The notes below the pieces were generated by a model that saw nothing but the letters and a program-made list of their open reading frames with translations, made no database searches and was not told the DNA's origin. From Chloroflexota bacterium (lineage in GTDB: Bacteria > Chloroflexota > Dehalococcoidia > SM23-28-2 > RBG-16-64-32): a DNA stretch of 12,736 nt. The stretch covers positions 1 to 12,736 of the forward strand of contig JADFKX010000045.1 of assembly GCA_022564695.1 (NCBI GenBank). The letters are read 5' to 3'. Numbering within the stretch: position 1 is the first letter of the stretch; each line of letters opens with the position of its first letter. This document shows positions 1-6,953 of this stretch, piece after piece. The translations under genes were made by a program, and so were the position numbers.

Positions 1-532
1 CGCCGCCGTCAGAGCCGGTGGCCGGGGACACCATGCCGGAGGCGATCGCCGCCGAGGTGCCGCCGCTGGAGCCGCCGGGCGTGCGCTCCAGGTCCCAGGG
101 GTTGCGCGTGACCCCAAACAGCAGGTTCTTGGTGAACGCCGTGTACCCGAACTCCGGCGAGTTGGTCTTGCCCAGCAGGATGGCGCCCGCCTTCTTCAAC
201 CGCTCCACCTGGACGGAGTCCCGGTCAGGCCAGTTGTCCTTGTAGGGCACCGAGGCGTGCGTGGATGGGAATCCCTCGGCGTCCTCCAGCTCCTTCACGC
301 CGAAGGGGAGCCCGGCCAGCGGGCCGACATCCTCCCCGCTGGCGATGCGGTCCGCAGTGGTACGGGCGTCCTCCAGCGCCTCCTCAGGTCGCATGGCGAT
401 GAAGGCGTTGAGGGCAGGATTGACCTGCTCGATGCGCTGGAGGGAGGCCTCCATCAGCTCCACGGGCGAGAGCTGGCGCGCGCGAATCGCGGCCGCGAGT
501 TCGTAAGCAGGTTTGAACCAGAGCTCAGACAT
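1..532 (-). CDS. Amidase-signature family hydrolase, N-terminal 177 residues (cut by left edge)
   Basis: Amidase signature enzymes hydrolyse C-N amide bonds in the cytoplasm with a Lys / cis-Ser / Ser triad. The reading frame is open to the window edge. Visible motifs are LPFGVKE with catalytic Lys80, GKTNSPEFGYT at 121-131, and the signature PGGSSGGTSAA at 152-162 with the cis-Ser at 155. It continues into ATGSDGG at the edge. By family spacing (24 residues between the two serines in FAAH) the nucleophile would be Ser179, two residues outside the window. The start at 532 is preferred over the in-frame ATG at 538 because GAGG lies 7 nt upstream of it. The GKTNSPEFGYT style resembles general or aryl-acyl amidases more than GatA of the tRNA amidotransferase, whose neighbours gatB/gatC are not seen. 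The substrate cannot be told from this half. Confidence 0.93.
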   Translation of the reverse strand, partial: MSELWFKPAYELAAAIRARQLSPVELMEASLQRIEQVNPALNAFIAMRPEEALEDARTTADRIASGEDVGPLAGLPFGVKELEDAEGFPSTHASVPYKDNWPDRDSVQVERLKKAGAILLGKTNSPEFGYTAFTKNLLFGVTRNPWDLERTPGGSSGGTSAAIASGMVSPATGSDGG

Positions 533-577
533 GGGCATTCCTCTCCGCCATGGGTAAGGGCAGGGACGCGCGTTGGC

Positions 578-606
578 ATGATACACGAAAGACGTCGATA
601 GGTGAA
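578..606 (-). promoter_or_regulatory. Sigma70-type promoter for the amidase gene
   Basis: On the minus strand TTCACC (606-601) is separated by exactly 17 nt from TATCAT (583-578). It lies in the 75-nt gap between the zinc-finger ORF and the amidase start and predicts a leader of about 40 nt. The assignment rests on hexamer match and spacing only. Confidence 0.45.
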
Positions 607-607
607 T

Positions 608-1396
608 CTAGCCGATGGTGATGTGGACCAGATCTGCTTGTTGAGGTTTGGCCTGATGCCCGGCCTCTCGCCGGTCCCGGGCTTGTGACGCCGCCTTCTT
701 CTGCCGTCGGTAGGCCCGCTGCCGGCAAGCGGCCCCGTGAGCTTTCGCCTGTGGCCTCTTCCCTTCCAAGGGCTTCCCACATCCCACGCAGAGTCGCGTT
801 ACGGTTTGTGGCAGTATTGGCGGGGCCGAGGCGGTTTTCTCGCTAGCCGTTATGCTTTCAGCGAGGAGGAGGGCCTCCGCCTGGGATAGCAGCGATGCAT
901 TTTTCCTATCTGGCGTTACGGTTTGTGACAGTGACGGGGGCGAGACGGTTTCGTCGCCAGCCGGCATGCTTTCAGCGACAAACTTAGCCTTCGCCTGGGC
1001 AAGTGGAGCTACCTTTTCCTGGCCTGGTGTTACGGTTTGGGCGTTATGGTTTGTTTCCCGGTTTTCCTGTGGAGTTACAGGTGTCCAGTGCCTCTCAAGG
1101 ATGAGCGCGGCGTTGCCGTTGGACAGCGCGGCGCTCCAATAGCCGTGGGGCTCAACTAGCGTCGTATAAGAGGCAGGAGCCCAGTGCCTGCGTAAAGCGG
1201 GCGAGCGCGAGCCCGTAGCTGGGACCGGGAACCAGTAATTAGGCGGCGGCACCTCAACCCTCTGCCCTGAGGAAAGCGTAACGCTGCGCCGAGTTTCCGC
1301 CCAGGCGCAGCATATGTCAAGACCCTTCCGGCCTCTGGCGATGAATCTCTGACCCAAAGGTAAACAGACAAAATTTCGGCGCCTAGCCGTGAGCAA
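608..1396 (-). CDS. Hypothetical protein with tandem repeat and C-terminal zinc-finger-like CRQRAYRR motif
   Basis: I do not recognise a full-length family. Three parts are visible in the 262-residue reading. The N-terminal half is aromatic-rich with two HW(A/T)P elements (71-74 and 103-106). A 38/39-residue repeat, each unit opening QTVTP, spans 120-196 and is followed by a third QTVT. The C-terminus reads CVGCGKPLEGKR...HGAACRQRAYRRQKK, with Cys203, Cys206, His220 and Cys224 as likely metal ligands, then a basic Arg/Lys/Gln tail. Small bacterial proteins with CxxC...C(S)xxCRQRAYRxR are common in high-GC bacteria, so zinc and perhaps nucleic-acid binding is inferred. The start is unsure: position 1396 is TTG with no SD, directly after an in-frame TAA. 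GTG at 1252 (residue 49) has AGAGG 5 nt upstream and may be the real start (214 residues). A GATAAT box (1410-1405) lies just before 1396. It may also be a decaying gene. Confidence 0.45.
   Translation of the reverse strand: MLTARRRNFVCLPLGQRFIARGRKGLDICCAWAETRRSVTLSSGQRVEVPPPNYWFPVPATGSRSPALRRHWAPASYTTLVEPHGYWSAALSNGNAALILERHWTPVTPQENRETNHNAQTVTPGQEKVAPLAQAKAKFVAESMPAGDETVSPPSLSQTVTPDRKNASLLSQAEALLLAESITASEKTASAPPILPQTVTRLCVGCGKPLEGKRPQAKAHGAACRQRAYRRQKKAASQARDRREAGHQAKPQQADLVHITIG
809..1039 (-). repeat. Degenerate in-frame tandem repeat, units of 114 and 117 bp
   Basis: Two units (1039-926 and 925-809) begin with the same DNA word; on the plus strand GTTACGGTTTG recurs near 798, 915 and 1029. 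Spacing is 117 then 114 bp, both multiples of three, so the reading frame is kept. The units encode QTVTP...AES...PP(S/I)L. The second half of each unit is diverged, suggesting an old duplication. Confidence 0.7.
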
Positions 1397-1537
1397 GCCA
1401 ACATATTATCTGCGGACGGATTAATAGAGAGAACCGTGTGGTGACGCCTCACGACACCCCTCACCCAATAGCCGGTACGACCGTCAGCTCCGGCGCTTAC
1501 CGAACCAATAATCGAAGAAGGCGCTCTTACTGCCGCC

Positions 1538-2635
1538 TCAATTTGGAGACAGGACCTCCATAAACGTATCGCAGTTCACGCTGCTCCCTTGGTTCTCCAT
1601 ATGAAACGCCTCGACCTCCAGCTCAGAACCCTCTGGGATAGAATCAACGTCGCGGATGACAAACGTCACGGCGTCATCCGTCACGGTCACGTCATCCTCA
1701 GTGCCGGGAATGACGTTCCCACTGCTATCGGTTTGACCCTGTCTCCGCTCTCCGGCGTGAAATTCGACCAAGTAGTCCCAGCCGAACAGGTATACTAGGA
1801 TCGCGAAGCTGTAGTAGTCCTCCAAGCTCATCATTGGCGATTGGCCCATGCTCACCTCTACCTCAACCCGTGTGTCCACCTGCCTAACGGAGACGGACTG
1901 AATGTCAACTGCCGGATCGTCCACGGTTTCGCCCGTAGCGCAGTCCGTCGCATCATCTTGGGGATCGCTGAATTCGAGTACAGACATGGGGTCTTCGTCA
2001 GCGCCGTCTTGGCCTTGGCCATCGGTCCCCTCGAACTCCTCCCCCATCCACAGCTCGTTGAGGAACATAAGAAGGATAGCCCTGTTAAGCTCGCGGTACC
2101 CTTCGATCGGCATGAATCTGACCGGCTCTGCGTCAGGGGGCGGCGTTAAGGTCGCCCCTTCGTCCGAGAAGGGGTTGTCGGGGCCCTCCAGAATGATGGG
2201 CTGTTCGTGTGTGGTCGTTACGCCGTCGCGCAGCTCGGCCAATACGTTCAGCTCCATGGTCACTCCATCTTCACTGATAGTGCCCCCGGACCCCCCGTTG
2301 TCCGTGAGAGTGAGCGGGCCTTCCGGGGCCTCTTCGACCTTCAAGATCAGCCCATCTTTGTCTAAGAGGGTGAAGGAGCCGTCCTCTCCCAGACTGATGC
2401 GAAGACTGCCCTGGTAATCGACGGTCTGGGATCCTTGAATAGCGACGGGCGCGGCGCTCACTGCTTCTTCGAAAAACTCGATCTCCATAGTCCCCGTCAC
2501 CTCGAAGCTGTACTCGCCGGGCGGCGGCAGCTCGAACGTGCCGTCGCCGCCATCGCCGTCACCGCCGCAGGCGGCCAGTACGACCAGCGACACCAATGCG
2601 AAGCCGAGGAACGAAACACGACGAAATATTGACAT
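1538..2635 (-). CDS. Lipoprotein of unknown function, paralogue of the next upstream gene
   Basis: The 365-residue product has a lipoprotein signal peptide: MSIFRRVS, a hydrophobic core, then the lipobox LAAC with Cys23 as lipidation site and Gly-Gly-Asp after it. It should sit on the outer face of the cytoplasmic membrane. The start at 2635 has GGGAGG 5 nt upstream; the longer in-frame start at 2695 would bury the signal peptide. Residues 35-200 are a beta-rich, acidic region I do not recognise. Residues 215-360 match the C-terminal domain of the upstream lipoprotein: DCATGETV near 231-238, GNVIPG(T/S)E-DVT near 307-316, and VNCD near 353-356. The shared cysteines (232 and 355 here) suggest a disulfide. 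It lies 111 nt downstream of its paralogue and is probably co-transcribed. No function is assigned. Confidence 0.85.
   Translation of the reverse strand: MSIFRRVSFLGFALVSLVVLAACGGDGDGGDGTFELPPPGEYSFEVTGTMEIEFFEEAVSAAPVAIQGSQTVDYQGSLRISLGEDGSFTLLDKDGLILKVEEAPEGPLTLTDNGGSGGTISEDGVTMELNVLAELRDGVTTTHEQPIILEGPDNPFSDEGATLTPPPDAEPVRFMPIEGYRELNRAILLMFLNELWMGEEFEGTDGQGQDGADEDPMSVLEFSDPQDDATDCATGETVDDPAVDIQSVSVRQVDTRVEVEVSMGQSPMMSLEDYYSFAILVYLFGWDYLVEFHAGERRQGQTDSSGNVIPGTEDDVTVTDDAVTFVIRDVDSIPEGSELEVEAFHMENQGSSVNCDTFMEVLSPN
1915..1954 (-). repeat. Shared 40-bp block encoding DCATGETV, lipoprotein copy 2
   Basis: This matches 3145-3184 at 37 of 40 positions. It encodes the start of the C-terminal domain shared by the two lipoproteins, around the conserved cysteine. 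Its distance to the signal cassette differs by about 320 bp between the genes, so the middle modules differ in length. Confidence 0.82.
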
Positions 2636-2646
2636 GGTGCCCTCCC
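2561..2646 (-). repeat. RBS/signal-peptide cassette, copy 2
   Basis: This 86-bp block matches 4112-4197 at 80 of 86 positions by my count. The 37 bp from 2610 to 2646 (RBS, start codon and first codons) are identical. Similarity drops abruptly upstream of the RBS and downstream of the Cys-Gly-Gly codons. Confidence 0.88.
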
Positions 2647-2746
2647 GTATCGCTAGCCTGGCGGCGTCTGGCGCCAGCCCCACTCCTTCAGCCAACCGCC
2701 CGCCCGTAGGCTCTTTGGTCTACTCCTCGCGTGTACACTCAGCACC

Positions 2747-4186
2747 TCACGGCAATACTAGCTCATCCAGCGGGAACGCGTCGGTGACGTCACAGTTCAC
2801 CGCATCCTCCGGGTTCCTCTGGTGAGAAGAGCGGACTGTCATGGTGTCCCCCTTCTTGAGGACGGTGTCAGGGAAGAAGAACGTCAGCTCCCCCCCACCC
2901 GTGGTGGTCACATCACCTTCGCTGCCGGGTATGACGTTCCCGGCGTCGTCAAGTCGCCCGTTATTCGGCTGTCCACCACTAAATTCATACTGAGCGACCT
3001 GGCTGCGCCCCTCTTGCCCAATTTGCGCCTGAACGGCGAAGCTTGCGTCCTTTGCGCTCTCTATGGGGCGCACGCTCAAGGTCACCCGGACCACGACGCC
3101 GTCGGGCAGCTGCATGACGCCGCCGTAGAGCATGTCTACGGCGAGATCGACCACGGTTTCGCCCGTAGCGCAGTCGGTCGTATCGCCCGAAGCATCGCTG
3201 AATGCAACCTTCGGCTCCGTACCCGATGATAGATTTGGCGTCAGCGTAGGCGTAGGCTCATCGGTCCCGGGGGTCGGCGACGGCGTAGCGGTGGGCGTGG
3301 GCGTAGCGGTGCCGCACCTGGCGGAACCCAAAAGGGCTATGCCCTGCCGCCGTCCGAGTTCAGGCTTATCTACTGGTGCCGCAATATAGTCCAGCGAGGC
3401 GCCGTATCCACCTTCGCCCTGTTCGCAAAAGTACGTGAAATCGGTCACATCGAAATAACCGGGTGGAAGAGGAGCTATCTCGGGTTTGACTGGTGCTCCA
3501 TCCACCACACTCCCGTCGAAGAATGGTTCCAGCCCTATATCGCTGATGCCTGCCGCCAGCTGGCCTTCCGCGAGCTTCCCAAAATCCTGATCCTCTTCGT
3601 GATCGAGGTTCACGATTGAAATCTCAGCCTCGAAAAAGCTGCCCGGAGGGACGCTAATGGTGCCGGGGTCCACCACAAGTATGACTGTGCCCCTCTTCTT
3701 GGTAATGAAGGTGAAGTGGTCAAGCTTTCCCCGCACTACAACTGTCCCGTCGGCGAGCGAAGCCTCTGTTTCCAGCTCGTCCAGGAACTCCGGCTCGCCG
3801 TCCTCGTCCTGGGTGAGCAGCTCGTAGGCGAAGGTGCCGTTCTCCGGCTGATCCTCGGGGAGGTCGGCCTTACCCAGCTCCAGGCTGACGGCGACGGGCT
3901 GGCTGAACTCCAGGCCGTCCGGCTCCAGCCGGTAGGCGGGGCCGCCGTCGGCGTCCTCCCGCAGCGCCTCCGGCAGCTCGTCCACGGGGATGGCGGTGAC
4001 GGTGATCTCCGTGTCCTCGCCCAGGGCGCCCGGCGGGATCTCCAGCGTGAGCTTCCCGTCGTCGCTGGTGGCGGTGCCGCCGTTCTCTGCTGAGATGACG
4101 CTGCCACCGTTACCACCGCAGGCGGCGAGTGCGACTAGCGACACTAATGCGAAGCCGAGCAACGAAACACGACGAAATATTGACAT
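2747..4186 (-). CDS. Lipoprotein with ZU5-like N-terminal module, Thr-Pro linker and shared C-terminal domain
   Basis: The 479-residue product has the same signal peptide as its downstream paralogue (lipobox LAAC, Cys23). Residues 36-160 resemble ZU5-like modules of bacterial surface proteins: GGTATSDDGKLTLEIPPGAL followed by EDTEITVTAI and a closing LDHFTFI strand. Residues 161-290 are an unassigned beta-rich region. Residues 292-318 are a Thr-Pro linker, the usual flexible spacer of extracellular proteins. Residues 325-470 are the C-terminal domain shared with the neighbour, including paired Cys339 and Cys465. The start at 4186 is fixed by GGGAGG 5 nt upstream and by the signal peptide. The longer reading starting at 4396 would run through the tRNA and is rejected. 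A promoter at 4252-4280 probably drives both lipoprotein genes. ZU5-like assignment is by eye; the role (adhesion, sensing or cell-surface structure) is unknown. Confidence 0.87.
   Translation of the reverse strand: MSIFRRVSLLGFALVSLVALAACGGNGGSVISAENGGTATSDDGKLTLEIPPGALGEDTEITVTAIPVDELPEALREDADGGPAYRLEPDGLEFSQPVAVSLELGKADLPEDQPENGTFAYELLTQDEDGEPEFLDELETEASLADGTVVVRGKLDHFTFITKKRGTVILVVDPGTISVPPGSFFEAEISIVNLDHEEDQDFGKLAEGQLAAGISDIGLEPFFDGSVVDGAPVKPEIAPLPPGYFDVTDFTYFCEQGEGGYGASLDYIAAPVDKPELGRRQGIALLGSARCGTATPTPTATPSPTPGTDEPTPTLTPNLSSGTEPKVAFSDASGDTTDCATGETVVDLAVDMLYGGVMQLPDGVVVRVTLSVRPIESAKDASFAVQAQIGQEGRSQVAQYEFSGGQPNNGRLDDAGNVIPGSEGDVTTTGGGELTFFFPDTVLKKGDTMTVRSSHQRNPEDAVNCDVTDAFPLDELVLP
3145..3184 (-). 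repeat. Shared 40-bp block encoding DCATGETV, lipoprotein copy 1
   Basis: Partner of 1915-1954, with three mismatches. It lies just after the Thr-Pro linker coding region (3233-3313) in gene order. Confidence 0.82.
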
Positions 4187-4197
4187 GGTGCCCTCCC
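4112..4197 (-). repeat. RBS/signal-peptide cassette, copy 1
   Basis: Partner of 2561-2646. It covers GGGAGG, the start codon and the whole lipoprotein signal peptide through the lipobox. Most differences are at third codon positions. Confidence 0.88.
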
Positions 4198-4251
4198 AAT
4201 AAATTGCTGATCGGCGGTCAGATCGCTCCCCGCTGGAGCAGACCTGCGGGT

Positions 4252-4280
4252 AGTATAGTCTGGCGTGCCTGTTGGGACAA
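4252..4280 (-). promoter_or_regulatory. Sigma70-type promoter upstream of the lipoprotein pair
   Basis: On the minus strand TTGTCC (4280-4275) is followed after 17 nt by TATACT (4257-4252). It predicts a leader of about 60 nt before the start at 4186. A perfect 10-bp palindrome, GTAACGTTAC (4308-4317), lies 27 bp upstream of the -35 box and could be an operator, though this is speculative. Confidence 0.55.
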
Positions 4281-4335
4281 CGCTCAGCCAGCTTCGCGAG
4301 GCGAGCTGTAACGTTACGCCTGCGCCTGACACAAA

Positions 4336-4411
<76 letters not shown>

Positions 4412-4419
4412 ACGCGTAC

Positions 4420-4448
4420 ATCTTAAGCCCAGCCTGTGTGCCCATCAA
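4420..4448 (-). promoter_or_regulatory. Promoter of tRNA-Arg
   Basis: On the minus strand TTGATG (4448-4443) is followed after 17 nt by TAAGAT (4425-4420). This places the transcript start within a few bases of the mature tRNA 5' end at 4411. Confidence 0.6.
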
Positions 4449-4463
4449 GACGCCTTCCAGCGG

Positions 4464-4492
4464 TTGACACGTCGCGCTGCTTCGGCCATCCT
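4464..4492 (+). promoter_or_regulatory. Possible promoter of the otsA-like gene
   Basis: A perfect TTGACA (4464-4469) is followed after 17 nt by CATCCT (4487-4492), a weak -10 match. It is back-to-back with the tRNA promoter. The predicted leader is only about 12 nt, in agreement with the lack of a clear SD before the ATG at 4511. Confidence 0.35.
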
Positions 4493-4510
4493 GCAAGTGG
4501 CATCCCCATC

Positions 4511-6040
4511 ATGTCAGAAGCCGAAACCCCGCACACCAGCAAGCTTCAACGGTTGGAAGCCCTCTCTCAGCAGATGCTGACAGAGCGGCGACTGATCATC
4601 GCCAGCAACCGCGGCCCGCTGGAATTCACCATGGAGGACGATGGGTCGCTCACCAGCAAGCGTGGCGGCGGCGGCATGGTGACGGCGCTTATGTCCGCTA
4701 CCCGTTTCGTGCCGGCCGTCTGGATCGCCACCGCTATGACGGACGGAGACCGGCGCGCCGCCGAGGAAGCGAAGGGCGCCCTCATCCAGGTCCCCGATAA
4801 TGAGATATCCGTCCGCTTCGTTGTCGTGCCCCGAAACGTCTACCAGAAACACTACTACGTCTTCTGCAACCCCCTGCTCTGGTTCCTCCAGCACTACATG
4901 TGGAACACCCCCCGCACCCCCAACATCGGCCGCGCCGTCTACGAGGCCTGGGAGAACGGCTACATCCCTGTCAATCAGGCGATCGCCGACGCCATCGCCA
5001 GCGAGGCAAAGAACGATGAGCGCCCTCCGTACGTCCTCCTCCAGGACTATCACCTCTACCTTGCCACGGCGCAGGTCCGTGAGAAGGTGCCGGAGGCCAC
5101 GATCCTTCATTTCACTCATATCCCCTGGCCGGGGCCGCGCTACTGGGGCATAATCCCAGAGTTCATGCGCAAGACGATCCTCACCGATATCTGCGCCGCC
5201 GACATCGTCGGCCTTCAGACCAATAGCGATGTGCTCAACTTCCTCCACTGCTGCGAGTCGATGCTAAAGGGCGCCATCATCAACTTCCAACTTCGGCACG
5301 TAACCTTCAATGGACACACCACCGCCATCTGCAACTATCCGATCTCCGTGGATGCCCCCGGCCTGCTCCAGTTCGCTCAGAGCGACGAGGTCAAGCGATA
5401 CGGGGATCAGCTCCAGACCCGGCTCAGCCGGCGGACCATCGTCCGCGTGGACCGCTCCGAGCCCAGCAAGAACGTCGTTCGCGGCCTGCGCTCCTTCGAG
5501 CTTCTGCTGGATCGCTATCCCGAGTATCGAGGCGAAGTGACCCTCCTCCAGTTCCTCGTCCCCTCCCGCAGCGAGCTAGGCGTCTACCAGACCTACACCG
5601 ACGAAGTATTCGAGGCGATAGACTCCATCAACGATGGCTACGGCAACAACGAGTGGCAGCCCGTCCACACCTTCTACGAGAACAACTACGCCCAGGCGAT
5701 CGCCGGGATGTGCCTCTACGATGTCCTGTTCGTGAACCCGCTCATCGATGGCATGAACCTCGTCTCCAAAGAGGGCCCTCTGGTGAACGAGCGTAATGGC
5801 GTGCTCGTCCTCTCGGAGCTCGCGGGCTCATACGAGCAGCTCTCGGAGTACGCCCTCGGCGTCACTCCCACCGACCTCGAGGGCTCGGTACGGGCGCTCC
5901 GTCAGGCGTTGGAGATGCCCCCGGATGAGCGGCGCCTGCGGGCCGCGGCCCTCAAACGCATGGTGCAAGAGGAGGACATCATCTTCTGGCTTGAGCGCCA
6001 GCTCCGTGACCTGATGGCCGTATCTAGGGGAGCGCTCTGA
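4511..6040 (+). CDS. otsA: Trehalose-6-phosphate synthase-like glycosyltransferase, GT20 family
   Basis: GT20 enzymes transfer glucose from a nucleotide sugar to glucose-6-phosphate, giving trehalose-6-phosphate in the cytoplasm. The 509-residue product shows the family landmarks: IIASNRGP (29-36), KRGGGGMV glycine loop (50-57), NPLLWFLQHY (120-129), QDYHL (178-182), HFTHIPWPGPRYW (200-212), VDRSEPSKN (313-321) and VNPLIDGMNLVSKEG (408-422), with Asp413, Asn416 and Glu421 in the nucleotide-sugar site. The central loop reads EPSKN instead of the DYSKG of E. coli OtsA, marking a divergent clade. A related acceptor such as glycerol-3-phosphate or another sugar phosphate is therefore possible. 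The convergent phosphatase gene supports the trehalose route. The start at 4511 is chosen over GTG at 4436 because that extension would overlap the proposed promoter and reads poorly. No strong SD is present. Confidence 0.88.
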   Translation: MSEAETPHTSKLQRLEALSQQMLTERRLIIASNRGPLEFTMEDDGSLTSKRGGGGMVTALMSATRFVPAVWIATAMTDGDRRAAEEAKGALIQVPDNEISVRFVVVPRNVYQKHYYVFCNPLLWFLQHYMWNTPRTPNIGRAVYEAWENGYIPVNQAIADAIASEAKNDERPPYVLLQDYHLYLATAQVREKVPEATILHFTHIPWPGPRYWGIIPEFMRKTILTDICAADIVGLQTNSDVLNFLHCCESMLKGAIINFQLRHVTFNGHTTAICNYPISVDAPGLLQFAQSDEVKRYGDQLQTRLSRRTIVRVDRSEPSKNVVRGLRSFELLLDRYPEYRGEVTLLQFLVPSRSELGVYQTYTDEVFEAIDSINDGYGNNEWQPVHTFYENNYAQAIAGMCLYDVLFVNPLIDGMNLVSKEGPLVNERNGVLVLSELAGSYEQLSEYALGVTPTDLEGSVRALRQALEMPPDERRLRAAALKRMVQEEDIIFWLERQLRDLMAVSRGAL

Positions 6041-6824
6041 CCATCTCCCTGAGCAGCTGGCTCACCCCGGCTACCCCCTCCACCGCGTAGTCCGCCGCCG
6101 CCACCACCTCCGGCGCCGCCTCCTCGCCGGCCACCGCTACCGTGGCGATGGACATCCCTCCGGCCCGCTGCCGGCGCGCCGCCGCGAACATGTCGATATC
6201 CGTTATGTCATCCCCTAGGCAGACAACTCCCCGTAGGCCCAGACGCTCGGCCAGCGTCTTCAGCGCCGTCCCTTTGTCCACCTCCAGCGGTGGCCTCAGC
6301 TCTATGACCATACGTCCCTCCTGCGCCCGAAAGCGGCCTGCCGCCCGCGAACGCTCCACCGCGGCCAGCACCGCTTTCCGTGCCGCCGCCGGGTCTCCCG
6401 CCCGCCGGTAGTGCACCGCCAGCAGTGCTCCCTTGTTCTCCATCTGCACCCCGTCGATCGCCTCGCATACGGCGCGAATGTCCTGTTCCACCTCGCGGGC
6501 CAACGCCTCGTACTCCCCCAGGCCGGGCGCGGTCTCTTGCTGGCCGTCCAGCCAAAGGCTGAGGCCGTGATCGGCTGCGTAGGCCACGTCGCCCAGCCCC
6601 GCCATTCGCTGCGCCATCTCCAGCGAGCGGCCCGTGATTAGCCCCACCTTCACGCCCTTCGCCACCAACTGGCGCAGCAGCGTCCGGGTAGCCTCGGGCA
6701 CCGTCGCCTCCTCCGGCCTGGACACGATCGGCGATAGCGTCCCATCGATGTCAGACATCAGCCCAAGCGGACGTTGCCGGATCACCGGCAGCAGCGGCTC
6801 TATGCTCGTCAGCTCATGCGTCAT
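6024..6824 (-). CDS. otsB: Trehalose-6-phosphate phosphatase, HAD superfamily
   Basis: OtsB removes phosphate from trehalose-6-phosphate to give trehalose, a compatible solute. The 266-residue length fits the family. HAD motif I is SDIDGTL with nucleophile Asp25 and general acid Asp27. Motif II is LITGRS with Thr64. Substrate-cap residues include DHG (85-87), ENKG (129-132) and HYRR (138-141). ELRPP (175-179) is followed by Lys184, the motif III lysine, in VDKGTAL. Motif IV is GDDITDIDMF (204-213) with Asp205, Asp206 and Asp209. All catalytic residues are present. The last 17 bp overlap, tail to tail, the end of the otsA-like gene. No SD precedes the ATG at 6824; a -10-like box sits 7 nt upstream, so the mRNA may be leaderless. 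Confidence 0.93.
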   Translation of the reverse strand: MTHELTSIEPLLPVIRQRPLGLMSDIDGTLSPIVSRPEEATVPEATRTLLRQLVAKGVKVGLITGRSLEMAQRMAGLGDVAYAADHGLSLWLDGQQETAPGLGEYEALAREVEQDIRAVCEAIDGVQMENKGALLAVHYRRAGDPAAARKAVLAAVERSRAAGRFRAQEGRMVIELRPPLEVDKGTALKTLAERLGLRGVVCLGDDITDIDMFAAARRQRAGGMSIATVAVAGEEAAPEVVAAADYAVEGVAGVSQLLREMVRALP

Positions 6825-6831
6825 CGGAGCG

Positions 6832-6840
6832 AGTCTAGCA
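6832..6840 (-). promoter_or_regulatory. Extended -10 element directly before otsB
   Basis: On the minus strand TGCTAGACT fits a TGn extended -10. It ends 7 nt before the ATG, so transcription would begin at or next to the start codon. No -35 match is seen. The rel gene has the near-identical TGCTAAACT. Confidence 0.4.
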
Positions 6841-6880
6841 CAGCGCCCAGGCGCCTAGCGACGCTACTTCCCGCCAGCGT

Positions 6881-6904
6881 AGGGGCGACCTTCATATCGC
6901 CCCC
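6881..6904 (-). other. Hairpin between the Pro-Thr-stalk gene and otsB
   Basis: GGGGCGA (6882-6888) and TCGCCCC (6897-6903) pair across an 8-nt loop, extended by one G-U pair on the minus-strand RNA. It lies about 50 nt after the stop of the gene ending at 6954. There is no T-run after the stem, so a classical rho-independent terminator is not supported. Confidence 0.4.
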
Positions 6905-6953
6905 TAGTGCACGGCTGGGGCGGACGAGGTGTTTCCCGGCTCAGCCACCTAAG

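Noticed and set aside
809..1039. Possible CRISPR-like array from regularly spaced GTTACGGTTTG words
   Set aside because: Only three copies of an 11-bp word with partly similar spacers. The period keeps a reading frame, so it is a coding tandem repeat.
2668..2677. Palindrome CTGGCGCCAG between the two lipoprotein genes as a terminator
   Set aside because: It has no loop and no T-run, and such short GC palindromes are expected in this base composition.
4436..4510. GTG start at 4436 for the otsA-like gene
   Set aside because: The extension has no family similarity, no SD, and overlaps the TTGACA promoter element. The ATG at 4511 fits better.
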